Shown here: piece after piece, positions 62,606 to 64,000 of the stretch
How positions within the stretch are numbered: position 1 is the first letter of the stretch
Layout of the letters: each line of letters opens with the position of its first letter
DNA from: Gracilaria gracilis
Lineage: Eukaryota; Rhodophyta; Florideophyceae; Gracilariales; Gracilariaceae
Assembly (NCBI GenBank): GCA_030374805.1
Contig: JARGSG010000093.1
Coordinates: 62,001-126,000 of the forward strand
Reading direction: 5' to 3'
Length of the DNA stretch: 64,000 nucleotides
Program-made: the position numbers and the translations under genes
The notes under the pieces: generated by a model
The model's input: only the letters and a program-made list of their open reading frames with translations
Told to the model about the DNA's origin: nothing
Database searches by the model: none

Positions 62606-64000
62606 ACCTTAGAGGTGATGCACAGCTCTTAGGAGGGGGGGAGGCTATTTTCGCGCTTTCCCTCATTCGCTGCGCATCGCACCCACATGGTAACTGAAGC
62701 TAACTGCAACACCTAACTGGATAACTTTAATGAAGAAGCTAACACCAACTGGGAAAAGTTAATCAGAGTGCATCGAAGAGACCAAGAGGGTTTGCCGGAA
62801 GACCGTGAAGGTTTAGTGATGACGTCGTACCGAACGAAGCTCGACGAGGGATGCGCTTCGAGCGTCAGCGTTGCAGCGATCCCAAAGCTGGCACGCGGCC
62901 GGCACGCGCGCGCACCTTTATGGCACGCGCCGCGCACGCATGGCTCCAAACCCAAGTGGTGAAAGTCAAAAAATTAAGGTTTTTGATAAGCGAGAGACGC
63001 GCCCCAGATCAGCAGACCGCCGCGCTGGGTAACCGATTCGGTTTACACTATTGTCTGTAGGGAGCGTGCACCGGCATGGTCAAAAATCTAAGTATTTTGG
63101 GCGTGCTGCGCTCCCGAATCGGCCATTCTCAGCCTCTGAAACCGCTTGGTTCCCGAGATACAGACCAAAAGATGTTTCGGCATTTTTGATACCGTTTGGT
63201 GGGGTAATTTCGGCGTGCAATTTTTTGATTCGCCTTGCAAGTAACCTCATGGGTCTGGTGCAGCGTGTGCGCGTATGCGCGCCAAGAGGCCATGCAGAAC
63301 CATCCAGGTACATTGCTGGCACTCGCGCGACGTCGCGCGCCACCCCCAAGCTACCAAATCGGTACTACGTGACGCTCGCTGCGCACAAAAGTGCAACTGC
63401 AAGGTCTACCAATTTGGTTTGAGCTGTTTATGGTAGTAGAGACACGACGGAGGATCGCGTCACCCGGATAGTGGCTGTGAAGAACCAAACCTTCGTGGTA
63501 ATGACGAACGACACCCATGGGGACTGAAGCGGTTTGGAATAAACCTTAAAGGTGGAGCATGGAACTGCGCGGGAGACGTTAGTAATGCTGCGCAGCCCTT
63601 TATGGTACGATGGAAACCTTGAAGGTGTTTCAAAGTTATGGAAATCAGAGAGAGAGCATGAAATGAACCTGTATGGTACTATTGAGATCCTTTATGGAAC
63701 AACCTAATCGACCGTGATGGTAACGAAGGGTAAGGAGGCCCAACGAATGGCACATGCCAGGACCTATATGGCGACGCCGCAACAATAGAGAGAGGAAATA
63801 GACCATTACGGGATGGGAGCGAGACCAGAAAGGACATGAATATACCTCGGATGGTCTAGAAGGGAACGAGTTTTTGTGCTTACCATGAAAGTTCGTTTCC
63901 TCATGAGGTACGAAACCGATCGAGACATATGTGGTATTCTTTGAAGACAGAATGGACATGGTTTCTAGATGGTTTTCGCGCTATTTTGACCACGTTAAGG
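62606..64000. other. 3' non-coding part of the retrotransposon or flank
   Basis: It contains a purine tract (AGGAGGGGGGGAGG, 62631-62644) resembling a polypurine tract, but the DNA after it is not like the 5' leader. 62880-63420 is GC-rich and 63420-64000 has many ATGGT/ATGGA-type words. No gene was recognised and no second LTR was found. Confidence 0.4.

Larger units (their letters stand above)
55510..64000 (+). mobile_element. Ty3/gypsy chromovirus retrotransposon, incomplete in window
   Basis: Order: promoter/leader (about 55520-56165), gag (56166-58328), pol with protease, reverse transcriptase, RNase H, integrase and chromodomain (to 62605), then a long non-coding 3' part. The integrase-last order and C-terminal chromodomain define the chromovirus branch of Ty3/gypsy. 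The 3' sequence after pol does not match the 5' leader, so the 3' LTR is either beyond 64000 or lost. Nonsense codons in gag and pol and a changed RT box indicate an inactive copy. Confidence 0.85.

Noticed and set aside
62631..62644. Polypurine tract followed by 3' LTR
   Set aside because: The downstream DNA does not resemble the 5' leader and does not start with TG; noted as a PPT-like tract only.
1..64000. tRNA or rRNA genes
   Set aside because: I scanned for T-arm-like GGTTCGA contexts and found none with a matching cloverleaf; tRNAscan-SE would be decisive.

Overview
The window reads as nuclear DNA of a photosynthetic eukaryote, most likely a red alga. This is inferred from gene content, not from a marker gene. 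The evidence for a plastid-bearing eukaryote is: an NADPH-thioredoxin reductase C fusion with a plastid-type leader; a thylakoid-lumen-type DUF6816 protein with a twin-arginine signal; a glycerol-3-phosphate dehydrogenase with a long N-terminal leader; eukaryotic dyskerin (CBF5); Ser/Thr kinases; a PHD-finger protein; and piggyBac, PIF/Harbinger, pogo-like and Ty3/gypsy elements. Most genes are intronless. Two short spliceosomal introns are supported: GTACGT...AG in CBF5, and a likely GTAAGT...AG in the PH-kinase. The pattern of compact intron-poor genes, GC-rich promoter islands and abundant decayed transposons fits Rhodophyta; the species is not claimed.

Layout. 1-10 kb is a gene and transposon graveyard: a decayed Lys/Glu-rich gene, a frameshifted ketopantoate-reductase-like gene, a decayed coiled-coil gene, a piggyBac transposase pseudogene flanked by TGACCTCATATGAGGTCA-type palindromes, and a Harbinger transposase pseudogene with a convergent decayed accessory gene. 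10-15 kb is gene-poor and holds three near-identical 10+6+10 hairpins. 15-20 kb has a small hypothetical gene, GC-rich microsatellites and the long GC-rich promoter of a 1701-residue PHD-finger protein (20.0-25.1 kb). 26-38 kb is the housekeeping block: a coiled-coil protein of an uncharacterised family, a small membrane protein, CBF5, a PH-domain protein kinase, the DUF6816 protein, a Ser/Pro-rich protein and NTRC. 38-40.5 kb is GC-rich and mostly empty. 40.5-46.3 kb has an AT-hook/basic-region protein, a SufS-like protein that has lost its catalytic residues, plastid-type GPDH, a hairpin-rich intergenic stretch and an uncharacterised gene (or pair of genes).

46.8-53 kb contains an ankyrin protein whose C-terminus is the KH-like tail domain of the Prp5/DDX46 RNA helicase (broken by one stop and one frameshift), a secreted spondin-domain protein (one-base frameshift), an intact HARBI1-like transposase gene, and a kinase remnant cut off at its 5' side by repetitive DNA with tandem foldbacks. 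53.5-64 kb is transposon territory: an AT-rich tract, a broken pogo/CENP-B-type transposase, then a Ty3/gypsy chromovirus (gag, protease-RT-RNaseH-integrase, chromodomain) with several nonsense codons and an altered RT active-site box. No matching second LTR is visible before the window ends.

Themes. Plastid redox and lipid metabolism genes sit beside RNA-modification and chromatin genes with no sign of operon-like grouping. GC content is highest over promoters and the first part of the CDS and falls toward the 3' end in several genes. Several genes are intact apart from one homopolymer indel, so some 'pseudogenes' could be assembly errors.
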